A DNA stretch of 64,000 bases from Micromonospora costi. Its GTDB lineage: Bacteria > Actinomycetota > Actinomycetes > Mycobacteriales > Micromonosporaceae. The stretch is from assembly GCF_003626655.1 (NCBI RefSeq), contig NZ_RBAN01000002.1:806001-870000 (forward strand). The letters run 5' to 3'. This document shows positions 35,350-43,479 of this stretch, one piece after another. Numbering within the stretch: position 1 is the first letter of the stretch; every line of letters begins with the position of its first letter. The position numbers were made by a program, and so were the translations under genes. The notes below the pieces were generated by a model that ran no database searches, was not told the DNA's origin, and worked only from the letters and a program-made list of their open reading frames with translations.

Positions 35350-35913
35350 GTGGTGTCGTGGGGCTGGGTCCGGTTCACCGTGCTGGCCCTCTGCGTCCTG
35401 ATGGCCGCCGAGGTCGGTCTACGGCGGGCCTGGGCGGACGTCACCGTCAACCCACCGGGGCCGCCCCCGGTCTGCCAGCTCATCCGCCCCGAGGTGTTCG
35501 ACGTTCTCGTACCGAACCGCGGGCCGCTGGAGGCCGAGGGCGAGGAGGGGAGCACCGCCGGGACCCGCTCCAACACCTGCGAGGCCGAGAGCCGATCCGC
35601 CGTGGACGGCGCGCGAGCCTCGCTCTGGGTCGCGTTGGTCCACATCGGCCGGCACGACGGCCGAGGCCCGGAGTGCATCCGGCGGGAAGGGTCGCTGTTG
35701 CAACCCATCAACCGCACCAACCACCGCGTCGCACTCGGCGACGGCGGCTCCTACTACTTCGAGAGCGCCTCCGACGCCGCCCGGACCGTCCACCTCAGCG
35801 CCTGCCTGGGCACCTATCTCGTCTACGTCCGGTACGAAACGGTCGGCGCCACCGAGCCGGCGGTCGTCGACGGGGCCACCGCCGTCGCCCAGGAGGTGCT
35901 GTCGTGGTTGTGA
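35350..35913 (+). CDS. exported hypothetical protein, DUF3558-like
   Basis: 187 residues. An N-terminal hydrophobic segment (VRFTVLALCVLMAAEVGL) acts as signal or anchor; no lipobox cysteine is present. The mature part has four cysteines (VCQLI, NTCEAES, PECIRRE, SACLGTY) and an alternating beta pattern reminiscent of the DUF3558 lipoprotein fold, which I consider only possible. GTG at 35350 is used because no better start gives a complete signal segment. The gene follows the GT-C-like gene after 38 bp and overlaps the next small gene by 10 bp. Confidence 0.65.
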   Translation: MVSWGWVRFTVLALCVLMAAEVGLRRAWADVTVNPPGPPPVCQLIRPEVFDVLVPNRGPLEAEGEEGSTAGTRSNTCEAESRSAVDGARASLWVALVHIGRHDGRGPECIRREGSLLQPINRTNHRVALGDGGSYYFESASDAARTVHLSACLGTYLVYVRYETVGATEPAVVDGATAVAQEVLSWL

Positions 35914-36176
35914 TCGGCCCTCCCTGGCCGTTCGGGGCGAAGGGTGGTCTCCGGAACGGGCTGCCACCGGGCCCACCCGTCGACCGCCGGGCACTCCTGC
36001 GGAGCTGGCTGCTCGTTCTCGCGGCCCTGGTGCTCGTGATCATGGCCGGGATCTTCGGGTCACAACTCGGCCGGCTCGCGGCGCCCACCCTCGTACGCTG
36101 GCAGATCGATTACATCGATTCGCGCAACGAGCCCCCACCGCTGCCCGCACTGCCGCAGTCGCCGTTCGCCCGCTGA
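35904..36176 (+). CDS. small single-pass membrane protein
   Basis: 90 residues: a proline/glycine-rich cytoplasmic N-terminus (GPPWPFGAKGGLRNGLPPGPPVDRR), one membrane helix (SWLLVLAALVLVIMAGIFGSQL), and a short external tail ending in a proline-rich PPPLPALPQSPFAR. GTG at 35904 follows AGGAGG by seven bases, and the gene overlaps its upstream neighbour, so the two are probably translated together. No family recognised. Its stop codon lies inside the first unit of a 19-bp tandem repeat. Confidence 0.7.
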   Translation: MVVIGPPWPFGAKGGLRNGLPPGPPVDRRALLRSWLLVLAALVLVIMAGIFGSQLGRLAAPTLVRWQIDYIDSRNEPPPLPALPQSPFAR

Positions 36177-36259
36177 CCCGGCGGTCGCCCGCTGACCCGC
36201 CGGTCACCGGCTGACCCGGCGGTCGTCCGCTGACACGGCGGTCGTCCGCTGACACGGCG
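36165..36259. repeat. 19-bp tandem repeat between convergent genes
   Basis: Five head-to-tail 19-bp units start at 36165, 36184, 36203, 36222 and 36241. Consensus GTCGYCCGCTGACMCGGCG; the last two units are identical. The first unit covers the end of the small membrane protein gene. Confidence 0.9.
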
Positions 36260-36276
36260 GTCGCGGTGCCGGGCGG

Positions 36277-39200
36277 TCAGCGGGGAGCGGGGTCGGCCAG
36301 CAGGTTGAGCCGATGGGCGAGGGCGGCCGCCTCGACCCGGTTGGTGACGTCGAGTTTCGCGATGATCCGGGAGACGTGGACGCTGGCGGTCTTCGGCGAG
36401 ATGAAGAGCCGCTCGGCGATGCGGCTGTTGCTGTGTCCCTCGGCGACCAGCCGCAGCACCTCCCGCTCCCGATCGGTCAGCAGGTCGGCGCCCGGCCGGC
36501 CGCGGGCCGCGCCGCGCAGGCCGACCCGGCGGGCCAGGGTGGCGGCCTGCTCGGCGAGCGGCACCGCACCGAGCGCGTCGGCGATCGCGGCCGCCTCCTG
36601 CACGGCCTCGGCCACCTCGTCCCGCTCCCCCGCCAGCGCCGCCGCCTCGGCGAGCGACAGCAACGCCCGCCCCAACGGATAGGGCTGGCCGCCCTCCCGC
36701 CACGCCCCGACGGCCGTACGCCAGTCGCCCAGCGGGTCGGCCGTGGGAGCCACGGTCGCGCGCACCTCGGCGGCGTACGCCCGCTCGACCGGAAACCGCA
36801 CCGGGACCGTCGCGGCCAGCGCCGCCACCCGGGCCGTGAGCCCCTCGTCGTCGAGGTGCCGGGCGGCCCGGGCGAGGACGCCCAGCAGCGGCCAGCCGTA
36901 CCGCGGGCAGGTGGCCACCGCGTCGTCGGCCAGCGTGGCCTCCGCCGCGCGGCGCGCCTCCACCCGGTCGTCGGCGGCGAGCGCCGCCTCCAGCCGCAGC
37001 TCCTGGACGGGCAGCCGCTGGTGCGGGTGCAGGTAGGGGCGGGTCAGGAAGCTCAACGCCCGGCCCACCGTCTCGTCCGCCGCGGGATCCTGGCGGGCCA
37101 GCCGCAGCCCGGCCCGGAGCTGGAGCCAGTGCAGCCCGGTGACGCCGGGCGGGTCGATGCGGGCCGCCTCGGCGCACACCTCCTCGGCCTCGGCCCACCG
37201 GCCCAGCGCGATCAACGCCTCGGCCCGGTTCGAGAGCAGGTACGCGCCCGTGGAACGGCTGATGCCGACCCGGCGGGCCTCGCTCACCCCGTCCGCGGCG
37301 GCCTGCGCGGACTCCTCGTACCGGCCCCGCTCGAAGAGCACGTCGGACAGGTGGACCAGCGCGCTCACCAGCGCCGGGACGTTACCGGCCGCCCGGGCCG
37401 CTGCCTCGGTGCGGCGCAGCTCGGCCAACCCCAGGTCGGACGAGTCGTCGCGGCGGCACAGCACCGTCAGCTGGGTGGGCAGCAGCGTGGCGTCCACACC
37501 GGCCGCCTCGGCCGCGGCCAGCACCTCGACGGCCGTGCGGACGCCGTCCACCGGGTCGATCCGGGCCAGTTGGGCGGCGACGTCCGCGAGCAGCTTCAGC
37601 CGCTCCGGCCCGTCCGGCACGACCGTCGCGAGCCGGTACGCCTCCCGCAGGTCCGCGAGCCCGTCGCTCTTGCCGAGCATGGCCATCATCCGGGCGCGCC
37701 GGTGCAGCAGGTGCGCCTTGCGCAGCGGCTCCACCGTGCCGTCGACCTCGGCCAGCGCCGCCCGGGCCAGGGTGAGCGCGCGCGCGTAGTCGCCGGCCGT
37801 GATGGCGGCGGCCAGCGTCTCCTCCAGCACCGCGAGGTGGTCCATGCCGAGCCGGTCGGCCGCGTCGGGCACCAGCTCCCACAGCTCCAGCACCCGTTCC
37901 AGCAGCCGGCTCTGCTCCGCGTACGCGTACCGGTCGGCGGCCGCGCACGCGGCCGCGCGGGCGCTCACGAGGGCGCGCGGGTGGTCGTGCGCCGCGTACC
38001 AGTGATGGGCGATCTCGGCCGGCGCCCGGCCCGCGGCGACCAGGTGCGGCTGGGCCTCGATGGCCGCGGCGAACCGGGCGTGCAGCCGCGCGTGCTCGCC
38101 GGGGAGCAACTCGTCGTGCACGGCCTCCCGCACCAGCGCGTGGCGGAACTCGTAGTCGCCGTCCGGATCGGCCACCACCAGCTGCGCGGCGACCGCGGCG
38201 CGCAGCGCGTCCTCCAGCTCGGGCTCGGGCAGCCCGGCCACCTCGGCGAGCAGCTGGTGGGCGAAGCGGGTACCGCCGGCGGCGGCGATCCGCAGCACCC
38301 GCTGCGCCGGGTCGGGCAGCCGGTCGACGCGGGCGAGCAGCAGGTCGCGCAGGGTGTCCGGCAGGGCGGCGCAGCCGATCGGGTCGCCGGCCGCGGCCAG
38401 CTCCTCGATGAAGAACGGGTTGCCCTGCGTACGGTCGTGGATGTCGTCGACGGCGCGGGCGGCCGGCTCGGCGCCCAGCAGATCCGCCAGGATCGCCCCG
38501 GTGCCGTCGCGGTCCAGGCGTGCCAGTTCGAGCCGCTCGACGCCCCGGGCGCGGTCCAGCTCGGCGAGGAAGGGGCGCAGCGGGTGGCCGCGCTGCAACT
38601 CGTCCGTACGGTAGGTGCAGGTCAGCAGCAGCCGGCCCGGGCGGGCCGCGCGCACCAGGAATCCGATCAGATCGCGGGTGGACCGGTCCGCCCAGTGCAG
38701 GTCCTCGATCACCAGCACCAGCGGCCGCGCATCGGCGAGCCGCTGGAACAGGTCGGCCACCAGGTCGAACAGGTAGCCGCGGGGGGCGTCGGAGAGCGGC
38801 ATCACGGCCGCCGTGCCGGCTCCGGACGGCACCCGGGCCAACTCCGGCAGGAGGCGGGCGAACTCCGCCTCGTACCCGGCGAACACCTCCGCGCCGTCGC
38901 GGCGCAGCACCTCGCGCAACGCGGCGGCGAACGGGGCGAACGGCAGGCCGGCCTCACCGAGCTCCAGGCACTGGCCGACCAGCACCCGCGAACCCGTGTC
39001 GGTGGCGACCCGCCCGAACTCCTCCAGCAACCGGGTCTTGCCCACGCCCGCCTCGCCGCCGACGAGGACGGTGGCGGGCTCCCCGGCCCGGGCCCGGCCC
39101 AATGCGTCGCGCAGGGCCGCGAGCTCACGCTGGCGACCGACGAGGACGGTGCTGGCGGCGCGTACGGTCACGGCATCGAGCATGCCACGCGCGGCGCCGG

Positions 39201-39684
39201 CACCGTGCCCGCCGGTTCCCCGCGCGGCGCCCGGGCCGGCGCCGTCGCTGCCGGCCGGGCCGTTGCCGCCGTTTCTCCCGGCGGCGGCCGGGGCGAATTC
39301 ATCCCTGCCGGTGCCGGGCCGGGCGGGGTCCTTCCTGCCGGCGCCGGCCGGGGTGGGGTCGTCCCCGCCAGCGCCGGTCTCGGCCCGGTCGTCCTTGCCG
39401 GCGCCGACCTCGGCCCGGTCGTTCCTGCCGGCGCCGGTCGCGGCCGGGTCGTTCCTGCCGGCGCCGACCTCGGCCCGGTCGTTCCTGCCGGCGCCGGTCG
39501 CGGCCGGGTCGTTCCTGCCGGCGCCGGTCGCGGCCGGGTCGTTCCTGCCGGCGCCGGTCGCGGCCGGGTCGTTCCTGCCGGCGCCGGGCGGGGCGCCCGG
39601 GCCGGCGCCGCTGTCGCGGTGTGTCCCGGCGGCGGCCGGCGGTGTGGCCGGGCCGCTGCTCGCCGCGACGGCCGGGGCGGTCAC
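36277..39684 (-). CDS. LuxR-type large ATP-binding regulator (LAL)
   Basis: 1135 residues. A STAND/AAA ATPase follows an N-terminal low-complexity tract (residues 1-167 with ten 10-residue repeats such as GAGRNDPAAT). Walker A is GGEAGVGKTRL, Walker B LVLVIEDLHWAD, and TQGNPFFIEEL is the usual sensor element. A long helical-repeat region leads to a C-terminal LuxR helix-turn-helix, LTDREREVLRLVAEGHSNSRIAERLFISPKTASVHVSRI. GTG at 39684 overlaps the stop of the small gene upstream (GTGA), implying coupling. An internal ATG at 39183 would remove the repeats and is the alternative start. LALs often control specialised metabolism; no cluster adjoins it. Confidence 0.88.
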   Translation of the reverse strand: MTAPAVAASSGPATPPAAAGTHRDSGAGPGAPPGAGRNDPAATGAGRNDPAATGAGRNDPAATGAGRNDRAEVGAGRNDPAATGAGRNDRAEVGAGKDDRAETGAGGDDPTPAGAGRKDPARPGTGRDEFAPAAAGRNGGNGPAGSDGAGPGAARGTGGHGAGAARGMLDAVTVRAASTVLVGRQRELAALRDALGRARAGEPATVLVGGEAGVGKTRLLEEFGRVATDTGSRVLVGQCLELGEAGLPFAPFAAALREVLRRDGAEVFAGYEAEFARLLPELARVPSGAGTAAVMPLSDAPRGYLFDLVADLFQRLADARPLVLVIEDLHWADRSTRDLIGFLVRAARPGRLLLTCTYRTDELQRGHPLRPFLAELDRARGVERLELARLDRDGTGAILADLLGAEPAARAVDDIHDRTQGNPFFIEELAAAGDPIGCAALPDTLRDLLLARVDRLPDPAQRVLRIAAAGGTRFAHQLLAEVAGLPEPELEDALRAAVAAQLVVADPDGDYEFRHALVREAVHDELLPGEHARLHARFAAAIEAQPHLVAAGRAPAEIAHHWYAAHDHPRALVSARAAACAAADRYAYAEQSRLLERVLELWELVPDAADRLGMDHLAVLEETLAAAITAGDYARALTLARAALAEVDGTVEPLRKAHLLHRRARMMAMLGKSDGLADLREAYRLATVVPDGPERLKLLADVAAQLARIDPVDGVRTAVEVLAAAEAAGVDATLLPTQLTVLCRRDDSSDLGLAELRRTEAAARAAGNVPALVSALVHLSDVLFERGRYEESAQAAADGVSEARRVGISRSTGAYLLSNRAEALIALGRWAEAEEVCAEAARIDPPGVTGLHWLQLRAGLRLARQDPAADETVGRALSFLTRPYLHPHQRLPVQELRLEAALAADDRVEARRAAEATLADDAVATCPRYGWPLLGVLARAARHLDDEGLTARVAALAATVPVRFPVERAYAAEVRATVAPTADPLGDWRTAVGAWREGGQPYPLGRALLSLAEAAALAGERDEVAEAVQEAAAIADALGAVPLAEQAATLARRVGLRGAARGRPGADLLTDREREVLRLVAEGHSNSRIAERLFISPKTASVHVSRIIAKLDVTNRVEAAALAHRLNLLADPAPR
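39301..39600. repeat. 30-bp minisatellite, ten units
   Basis: Ten units of exactly 30 bp run from 39301 to 39600. Four (39421, 39481, 39511, 39541) are identical; the others differ at a few bases. In the frame of the LAL gene each unit is ten codons. Confidence 0.92.
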
Positions 39685-39851
39685 CGGCGGGCGTCTCCGG
39701 TACGGCCGGCGTGGTGCCGGCGGCCGAACCAGTCACGGGCGTGCCGGCGCGCCAGCGACCGGGCGAGCCGGTCGGCGGCCGCCTCGGCGCGCAGCTCGGC
39801 GGCGTGGCTGCGGTGTAGCGAGAGAAGAAACTCTGCGTCGTTGCCGAACAT
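39681..39851 (-). CDS. small basic protein coupled to the LAL gene
   Basis: 56 residues: MFGNDAEFLLSLHRSHAAEL, then a helical Arg/Ala-rich stretch (ADRLARSLARRHARDWFG) and a basic end. ATG at 39851 is supported by AGGAG six bases upstream. The stop overlaps the GTG of the LAL regulator as GTGA. Similar short basic proteins (aspartate/leucine start, DRLAR repeat) occur widely in actinobacteria; their function is not known to me. Confidence 0.7.
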   Translation of the reverse strand: MFGNDAEFLLSLHRSHAAELRAEAAADRLARSLARRHARDWFGRRHHAGRTGDARR

Positions 39852-40042
39852 CTCGGGCTCCTGTCGTGCGGTCGTGGTCATCTGCTGACATCGACTCTTC
39901 GCCCGAAGGTGCCGCCGGGGCATGGGTACGCCGCCCGATCTTCGCCCGCCACCCCCTCCTTACCTACGGCGGCGGGGCGCCCCGGGCCGCGTAAGGTACT
40001 CAGCCACCCCGGCCGCGGATCAACGGGGGCGACGGTGACCAC

Positions 40043-40048
40043 TAGACT
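40043..40048 (+). promoter_or_regulatory. -10 hexamer TAGACT, leaderless start
   Basis: TAGACT ends 7 nt before the ATG at 40056. Confidence 0.5.
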
Positions 40049-40055
40049 CTTCGGC

Positions 40056-40745
40056 ATGGCAAAGCCCCAGGAGAAGGTCTCGTTCGGCCAGCGGCTGAAG
40101 CAGATCGGGATGGTGTTCCAGTTCACCGCCAAGCAGGACCGGTGGTTCGCGCCACTGACCGCGGCCGCGGTGCTGATCCCGCTCGCGCTCACCGTGGTCG
40201 CAGTGATCCTCTGGAGCTGGATCTGGCTGCCCATCGGCATCCTGCTCACGCTGCTCGCGGTGCTGATCGTGCTCAACCTGCGCTCCAACAAGGCGATGAT
40301 GAACGCCGCCGAGGGGCAGCCGGGCGCGGCGGCGCAGATACTGGAGAGCATGCGGGGCGACTGGCGGGTGACCCCGGCCGTCAGCTCCACGACCCAGATG
40401 GACATGGTCCATCTGGTCGTCGGCCGGCCCGGTGTGATCCTGCTGGCCGAGGGGAACGCGCAGCGGGTACGCGGCCTGCTCGGCCAGGAGAAGCGTCGCC
40501 TCGCCAAGGTCATCGGCTCGGCACCGCTGCACGACTACGTGATCGGCCAGGGCGAGGGCGAGCTGCCGATCCGCAAGCTGCGGATGACCATCATGCGGCT
40601 GCCGCGCACCCTCAGCGGCAAGGACGTCAACGCGCTCGACAAGCGCCTCAAGGCGCTCAGCGCCCGGCCGCAGCTGCCCAAGGGCGCCATCCCCAAGAAC
40701 ATGCGGCCGCCGCGGGGCGCGTTCCGGCAGATGCGAGGCCGCTGA
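40056..40745 (+). CDS. DUF4191 membrane protein
   Basis: 229 residues: MAKPQEKVSFGQRLKQIGMVFQFTAKQDRWF, two adjacent membrane helices (PLTAAAVLIPLALTVVAVILW and WLPIGILLTLLAVLIVLNL), then a cytoplasmic domain with GDWRVTPAVSSTTQMDMVHLVVGRPGVILLAEG and a basic C-terminus (KGAIPKNMRPPRGAFRQMRGR). This is the DUF4191 family, which in actinobacteria typically lies between lipA and the RDD/glnA genes, as here in broad order. Molecular role unknown. ATG at 40056 follows a TAGACT -10 box by 7 nt. Confidence 0.88.
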   Translation: MAKPQEKVSFGQRLKQIGMVFQFTAKQDRWFAPLTAAAVLIPLALTVVAVILWSWIWLPIGILLTLLAVLIVLNLRSNKAMMNAAEGQPGAAAQILESMRGDWRVTPAVSSTTQMDMVHLVVGRPGVILLAEGNAQRVRGLLGQEKRRLAKVIGSAPLHDYVIGQGEGELPIRKLRMTIMRLPRTLSGKDVNALDKRLKALSARPQLPKGAIPKNMRPPRGAFRQMRGR

Positions 40746-40761
40746 CCCCCATCGCGTACGC

Positions 40762-40792
40762 GAAGAGCCGGACCCGTCGGGCCCGGCTCTTC
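40762..40792 (+). terminator. hairpin terminator after the DUF4191 gene
   Basis: 10-bp arms GAAGAGCCGG and complement (40762-40771, 40783-40792) with an 11-nt loop, 17 bp after the stop codon. Confidence 0.75.
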
Positions 40793-40860
40793 ACGTCTGC
40801 CCAACCCGTCCCGGCGTCCCCGCGTTCCCCGCGCCGCCCCGCCCTGCCCTGCCCTGCCTC

Positions 40861-41183
40861 CGCGATCTTGCACTTTCGGCGCCTGGTTCGCGGCTTATGC
40901 CCCCTATACCGGGGCACAAAGTGCAAGATCGGCGCGCAGGAGAGCGCGACGCTCACGGGCGGAGGCCGCGCACCAGCCCTAACCTCCGCGATCTTGCACT
41001 TTCGGCCCCTAGTTCGCGGCTTATGCCCCCTATACCGGGGCACAAAGTGCAAGATCGGCGCGCGGGAGAGCGCGACACCCCGAGGCGGGACGCGCACAAC
41101 CCCTCCACCCCCGCGATCTTGCAGTTTCGGCCCCTCATTCGCGGCTTATGTCCCCTATGCCGGGGCAGAAAATGCAAGATCGC
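40861..41183. repeat. three tandem ~125-bp hairpin units (GATC-type F)
   Basis: Units start at 40861, 40987 and 41112. Each opens with CGCGATCTTGCACTTTCGGC (one change in the third) and closes with the complementary AAAGTGCAAGATCG, giving 14-bp outer stems, e.g. 40863-40876 with 40918-40931. An inner stem TGCCCC-TATA-GGGGCA type lies between. The first ~85 bp of units 1 and 2 are nearly identical, and their 40-bp tails diverge. The array occupies most of the 518-bp gap between convergent genes; 41184-41263 is GC-rich with nothing else recognisable. Confidence 0.88.
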
Positions 41184-41263
41184 GGGGGCAGAGGGGCGCG
41201 GGGCGGGGCGCGGGGGCAGGGCGGGCGGGGGGCAGGGCCTGCTCGGGGGGGCGCGGGCGGGGC

Positions 41264-41659
41264 TTACGCCGGGGTTATTACGGAGCCGGCCAGGCGGTCG
41301 TGGAGACCGCGGCGGTGGGCGTCCATGATCAGGGCGGGGACAACCAGCGCGAGCAGCAGCCCCCGCAGCAGGCCACGCAGCAGCCCGATCCGGCCGCCGT
41401 CGAGCCAGGACAGGCAGCGGATCTTCGTGATGTACATGCCGGGGGTCTGGGCGAACAGCCCGAGGAAGAAGCCGTACTCGAGGATCAGTACGAGGACGGG
41501 GGCCCACCCGTCGCTGACCGGGTCGGCGAAGATCCCCGACACCAGCAGGCAGAGCACCCAGTCGATGATCAGCGCCCCGAACCGCCGGCCCAGGGTGGGC
41601 GGGGTGAAGGAGGGGTCGCTGGCGGGTGGCACCGGGCGCTGGTCACGGGGGTTGGTCAC
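41264..41659 (-). CDS. RDD-family membrane protein
   Basis: 131 residues. RDD hallmarks: PTLGRRFGALIIDWVLCLLVSGIF (arginine and aspartate in the first helix region), a second helix (APVLVLILEYGFFLGLFAQTPGMYITKIRCL) and a third (GLLRGLLRGLLLALVVPALIMDAHRRGLHDRLAGSVI). The family is of unknown function; some members move ions or are quality-control factors. GTG at 41659 is 8 nt after TACCCT on the minus strand. It is divergent from glnA and convergent to the DUF4191 gene across the hairpin array. Confidence 0.85.
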   Translation of the reverse strand: MTNPRDQRPVPPASDPSFTPPTLGRRFGALIIDWVLCLLVSGIFADPVSDGWAPVLVLILEYGFFLGLFAQTPGMYITKIRCLSWLDGGRIGLLRGLLRGLLLALVVPALIMDAHRRGLHDRLAGSVITPA

Positions 41660-41667
41660 AGCGGTCA

Positions 41668-41673
41668 AGGGTA
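41668..41673 (-). promoter_or_regulatory. -10 hexamer TACCCT of the RDD gene
   Basis: Minus-strand TACCCT followed by 8 nt and the GTG at 41659. Confidence 0.4.
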
Positions 41674-41752
41674 TCCAGCAGGGTTCGAGGGGCCCGGACC
41701 GGCGTGCCCGCAGCGGTGCACGCGAATTCGGACTCATAGGAGTATTCGTCAT

Positions 41753-41758
41753 TAGAAT
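41753..41758 (+). promoter_or_regulatory. possible glnA -10 hexamer TAGAAT
   Basis: TAGAAT lies in an AT-rich island (41725-41760) about 170 bp upstream of glnA and 70 bp upstream of the GlnR box. No convincing -35 was seen. Confidence 0.3.
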
Positions 41759-41828
41759 GGCACGGACCGGCGCCGCGGCCCGCCGGCCCGGCGCGGACGA
41801 GCAGCATCGATGACGCTCCGCGAGGGAC

Positions 41829-41866
41829 GTAACACGGCAGAAACACTCAAGACACGGCCGGGCAAC
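41829..41866 (+). promoter_or_regulatory. GlnR box upstream of glnA
   Basis: GTAAC-N6-GAAAC-N6-GACAC-N6-GCAAC with exact 11-bp periodicity at 41829, 41840, 41851 and 41862. This fits the actinobacterial GlnR consensus gTnAC-N6-GaAAC repeated twice. It ends 59 bp before the glnA start. Confidence 0.82.
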
Positions 41867-41925
41867 CGCCCGGCCATAGCGTCGCCAGAGAGCCTAGCCA
41901 CCCAGTGGACGTGCCAGGAGGACGT

Positions 41926-43350
41926 GTGTTCGCCAACCCCGAGGAACTGCTGCGATACCTCAAGAACGAGGACGTGAAGTTCGTCGACGTACGTTTCTGT
42001 GACCTGCCCGGCGTGATGCAGCACTTCAACCTGCCGGTCGAGTCCGTCGACGACGACCTCTTCACCGACGGCCTCGCGTTCGACGGCTCGTCGATCCGTG
42101 GCTTCCAGGCGATCCACGAGTCGGACATGCTCCTGCTCCCGGACGTCGCCACCGCCTTCATCGACCCGTTCCGCGCGCAGAAGACGCTCGCGCTGAACTT
42201 CTTCATCCACGACCCGTTCACCCGCGAGCCCTACAGCCGGGACCCGCGCAACGTGGCGAAGAAGGCCGAGGCCTACCTGGCGGCCAGCGGCATCGCCGAC
42301 ACCGCGTACTTCGGCCCGGAGGCCGAGTTCTACATCTTCGACTCGATCCGCCACGAGACCTCGCCCCACCAGGCGTTCTACTACATCGACTCGATCGAGG
42401 GCGCGTGGAACACCGGTCGCGAGGAGGAGGGCGGCAACCGCGGCTACAAGACCGCGTACAAGGGTGGCTACTTCCCGGTGCCGCCGGTCGACCACTACGC
42501 CGACCTGCGTGACAAGATCGTGCGCCGGCTGGTCGACACCGGTTTCACCGTGGAGCGCTCGCACCACGAGGTGGGCACCGCCGGCCAGGCCGAGATCAAC
42601 TACAAGTTCTCCACCCTGCTGCACGCCGGTGACCAGCTCCAGCTGTTCAAGTACATCGTGAAGAACGAGGCGTGGGTCAACGGCAAGACCGCCACGTTCA
42701 TGCCGAAGCCGCTCTTCGGCGACAACGGCTCCGGCATGCACACCCACCAGAGCCTCTGGCTGAACGGCGAGCCGCTGTTCTACGACGAGACCGGCTACGC
42801 CGGCCTGTCCGACACCGCCCGCTGGTACATCGGTGGCCTGCTGCACCACGCCCCGTCGCTGCTGGCCTTCACCAACCCGACGGTCAACTCGTACCGCCGC
42901 CTGGTGCCGGGCTTCGAGGCGCCGGTCAACCTGGTCTACTCGCAGCGCAACCGCTCGGCCTGCACCCGCATCCCGGTGACCGGCAGCAACCCGAAGGCCA
43001 AGCGGGTCGAGTTCCGCGTGCCGGACCCGTCGGCCAACGTCTACCTGGCGTTCTCGGCGATGCTGATGGCCGGCCTCGACGGCATCCGTAACAAGATCGA
43101 GCCGCCGGCGCCCATCGACAAGGACCTGTACGACCTGCCGCCGGAGGAGTGGGGCGACGTCAAGCAGGTGCCGGGCTCCCTGCCGGCGGTGCTCGACCGC
43201 CTCGAGGGTGACCACGACTACCTGCTCGAGGGCGGCGTGTTCACGCCGGACCTGATCTCCACCTGGATCGAGTGGAAGCGGGCCAACGAGGTCGACCCGA
43301 TCCGCCTCCGCCCGACCCCGCACGAGTTCGCGCTGTACTTCGACTGCTGA
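41926..43350 (+). CDS. glnA: type I glutamine synthetase GlnA
   Basis: 474 residues, full length. [33 protein letters not shown] is the actinobacterial N-terminus, followed by [22 protein letters not shown], the ATP loop [28 protein letters not shown] and the adenylylation site [10 protein letters not shown] with Tyr402. The enzyme makes glutamine from glutamate, ammonia and ATP as a dodecamer. GTG at 41926 follows AGGAGG. Regulation is visible at two levels: a GlnR box upstream, and the tyrosine target for the adenylyltransferase GlnE encoded at 49.5-52.7 kb. Confidence 0.97.
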   Translation: MFANPEELLRYLKNEDVKFVDVRFCDLPGVMQHFNLPVESVDDDLFTDGLAFDGSSIRGFQAIHESDMLLLPDVATAFIDPFRAQKTLALNFFIHDPFTREPYSRDPRNVAKKAEAYLAASGIADTAYFGPEAEFYIFDSIRHETSPHQAFYYIDSIEGAWNTGREEEGGNRGYKTAYKGGYFPVPPVDHYADLRDKIVRRLVDTGFTVERSHHEVGTAGQAEINYKFSTLLHAGDQLQLFKYIVKNEAWVNGKTATFMPKPLFGDNGSGMHTHQSLWLNGEPLFYDETGYAGLSDTARWYIGGLLHHAPSLLAFTNPTVNSYRRLVPGFEAPVNLVYSQRNRSACTRIPVTGSNPKAKRVEFRVPDPSANVYLAFSAMLMAGLDGIRNKIEPPAPIDKDLYDLPPEEWGDVKQVPGSLPAVLDRLEGDHDYLLEGGVFTPDLISTWIEWKRANEVDPIRLRPTPHEFALYFDC

Positions 43351-43368
43351 CCTCACACTCCATCCCGG

Positions 43369-43402
43369 CCGGGCCGGCTCCGCACCCGCGGAGCCGGCCC
43401 GG
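43369..43402 (+). terminator. intrinsic terminator after glnA
   Basis: Perfect 15-bp stem (43369-43383 with 43388-43402), 4-nt loop, followed by TCCTTTGTG. Confidence 0.85.
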
Positions 43403-43447
43403 TCCTTTGTGACGCGTGGGGACCGGCCCCGGCCTTGTAACGCCCCC

Positions 43448-43471
43448 CGATATACCTTCGCGTCCGATATA
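43448..43471. promoter_or_regulatory. AT-rich direct repeat at the padR start, possible operator
   Basis: CGATATA occurs at 43448-43454 and 43465-43471, 17 bp apart, the second overlapping the -10 box. A likely site for PadR autoregulation. Confidence 0.5.
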
Positions 43472-43473
43472 TT
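43468..43473 (+). promoter_or_regulatory. -10 hexamer TATATT of padR
   Basis: TATATT, the best -10 match in the window, ends 6 nt before the ATG at 43480. Predicted leaderless mRNA. Confidence 0.6.
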
Positions 43474-43479
43474 GACGGC

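Noticed and set aside
36165..36259. CRISPR array
   Set aside because: Units are 19 bp with no spacers between them and no cas genes nearby.
39301..39600. CRISPR array or rearranged IS end
   Set aside because: Head-to-tail 30-bp units with no unique spacers, in frame with the LAL gene; it is a minisatellite.
36313..39888. Very long open frame on the plus strand opposite the LAL regulator
   Set aside because: It mirrors the regulator and has Arg/Gly/His-rich composition without domains. In DNA this GC-rich, antisense frames stay open by codon bias.
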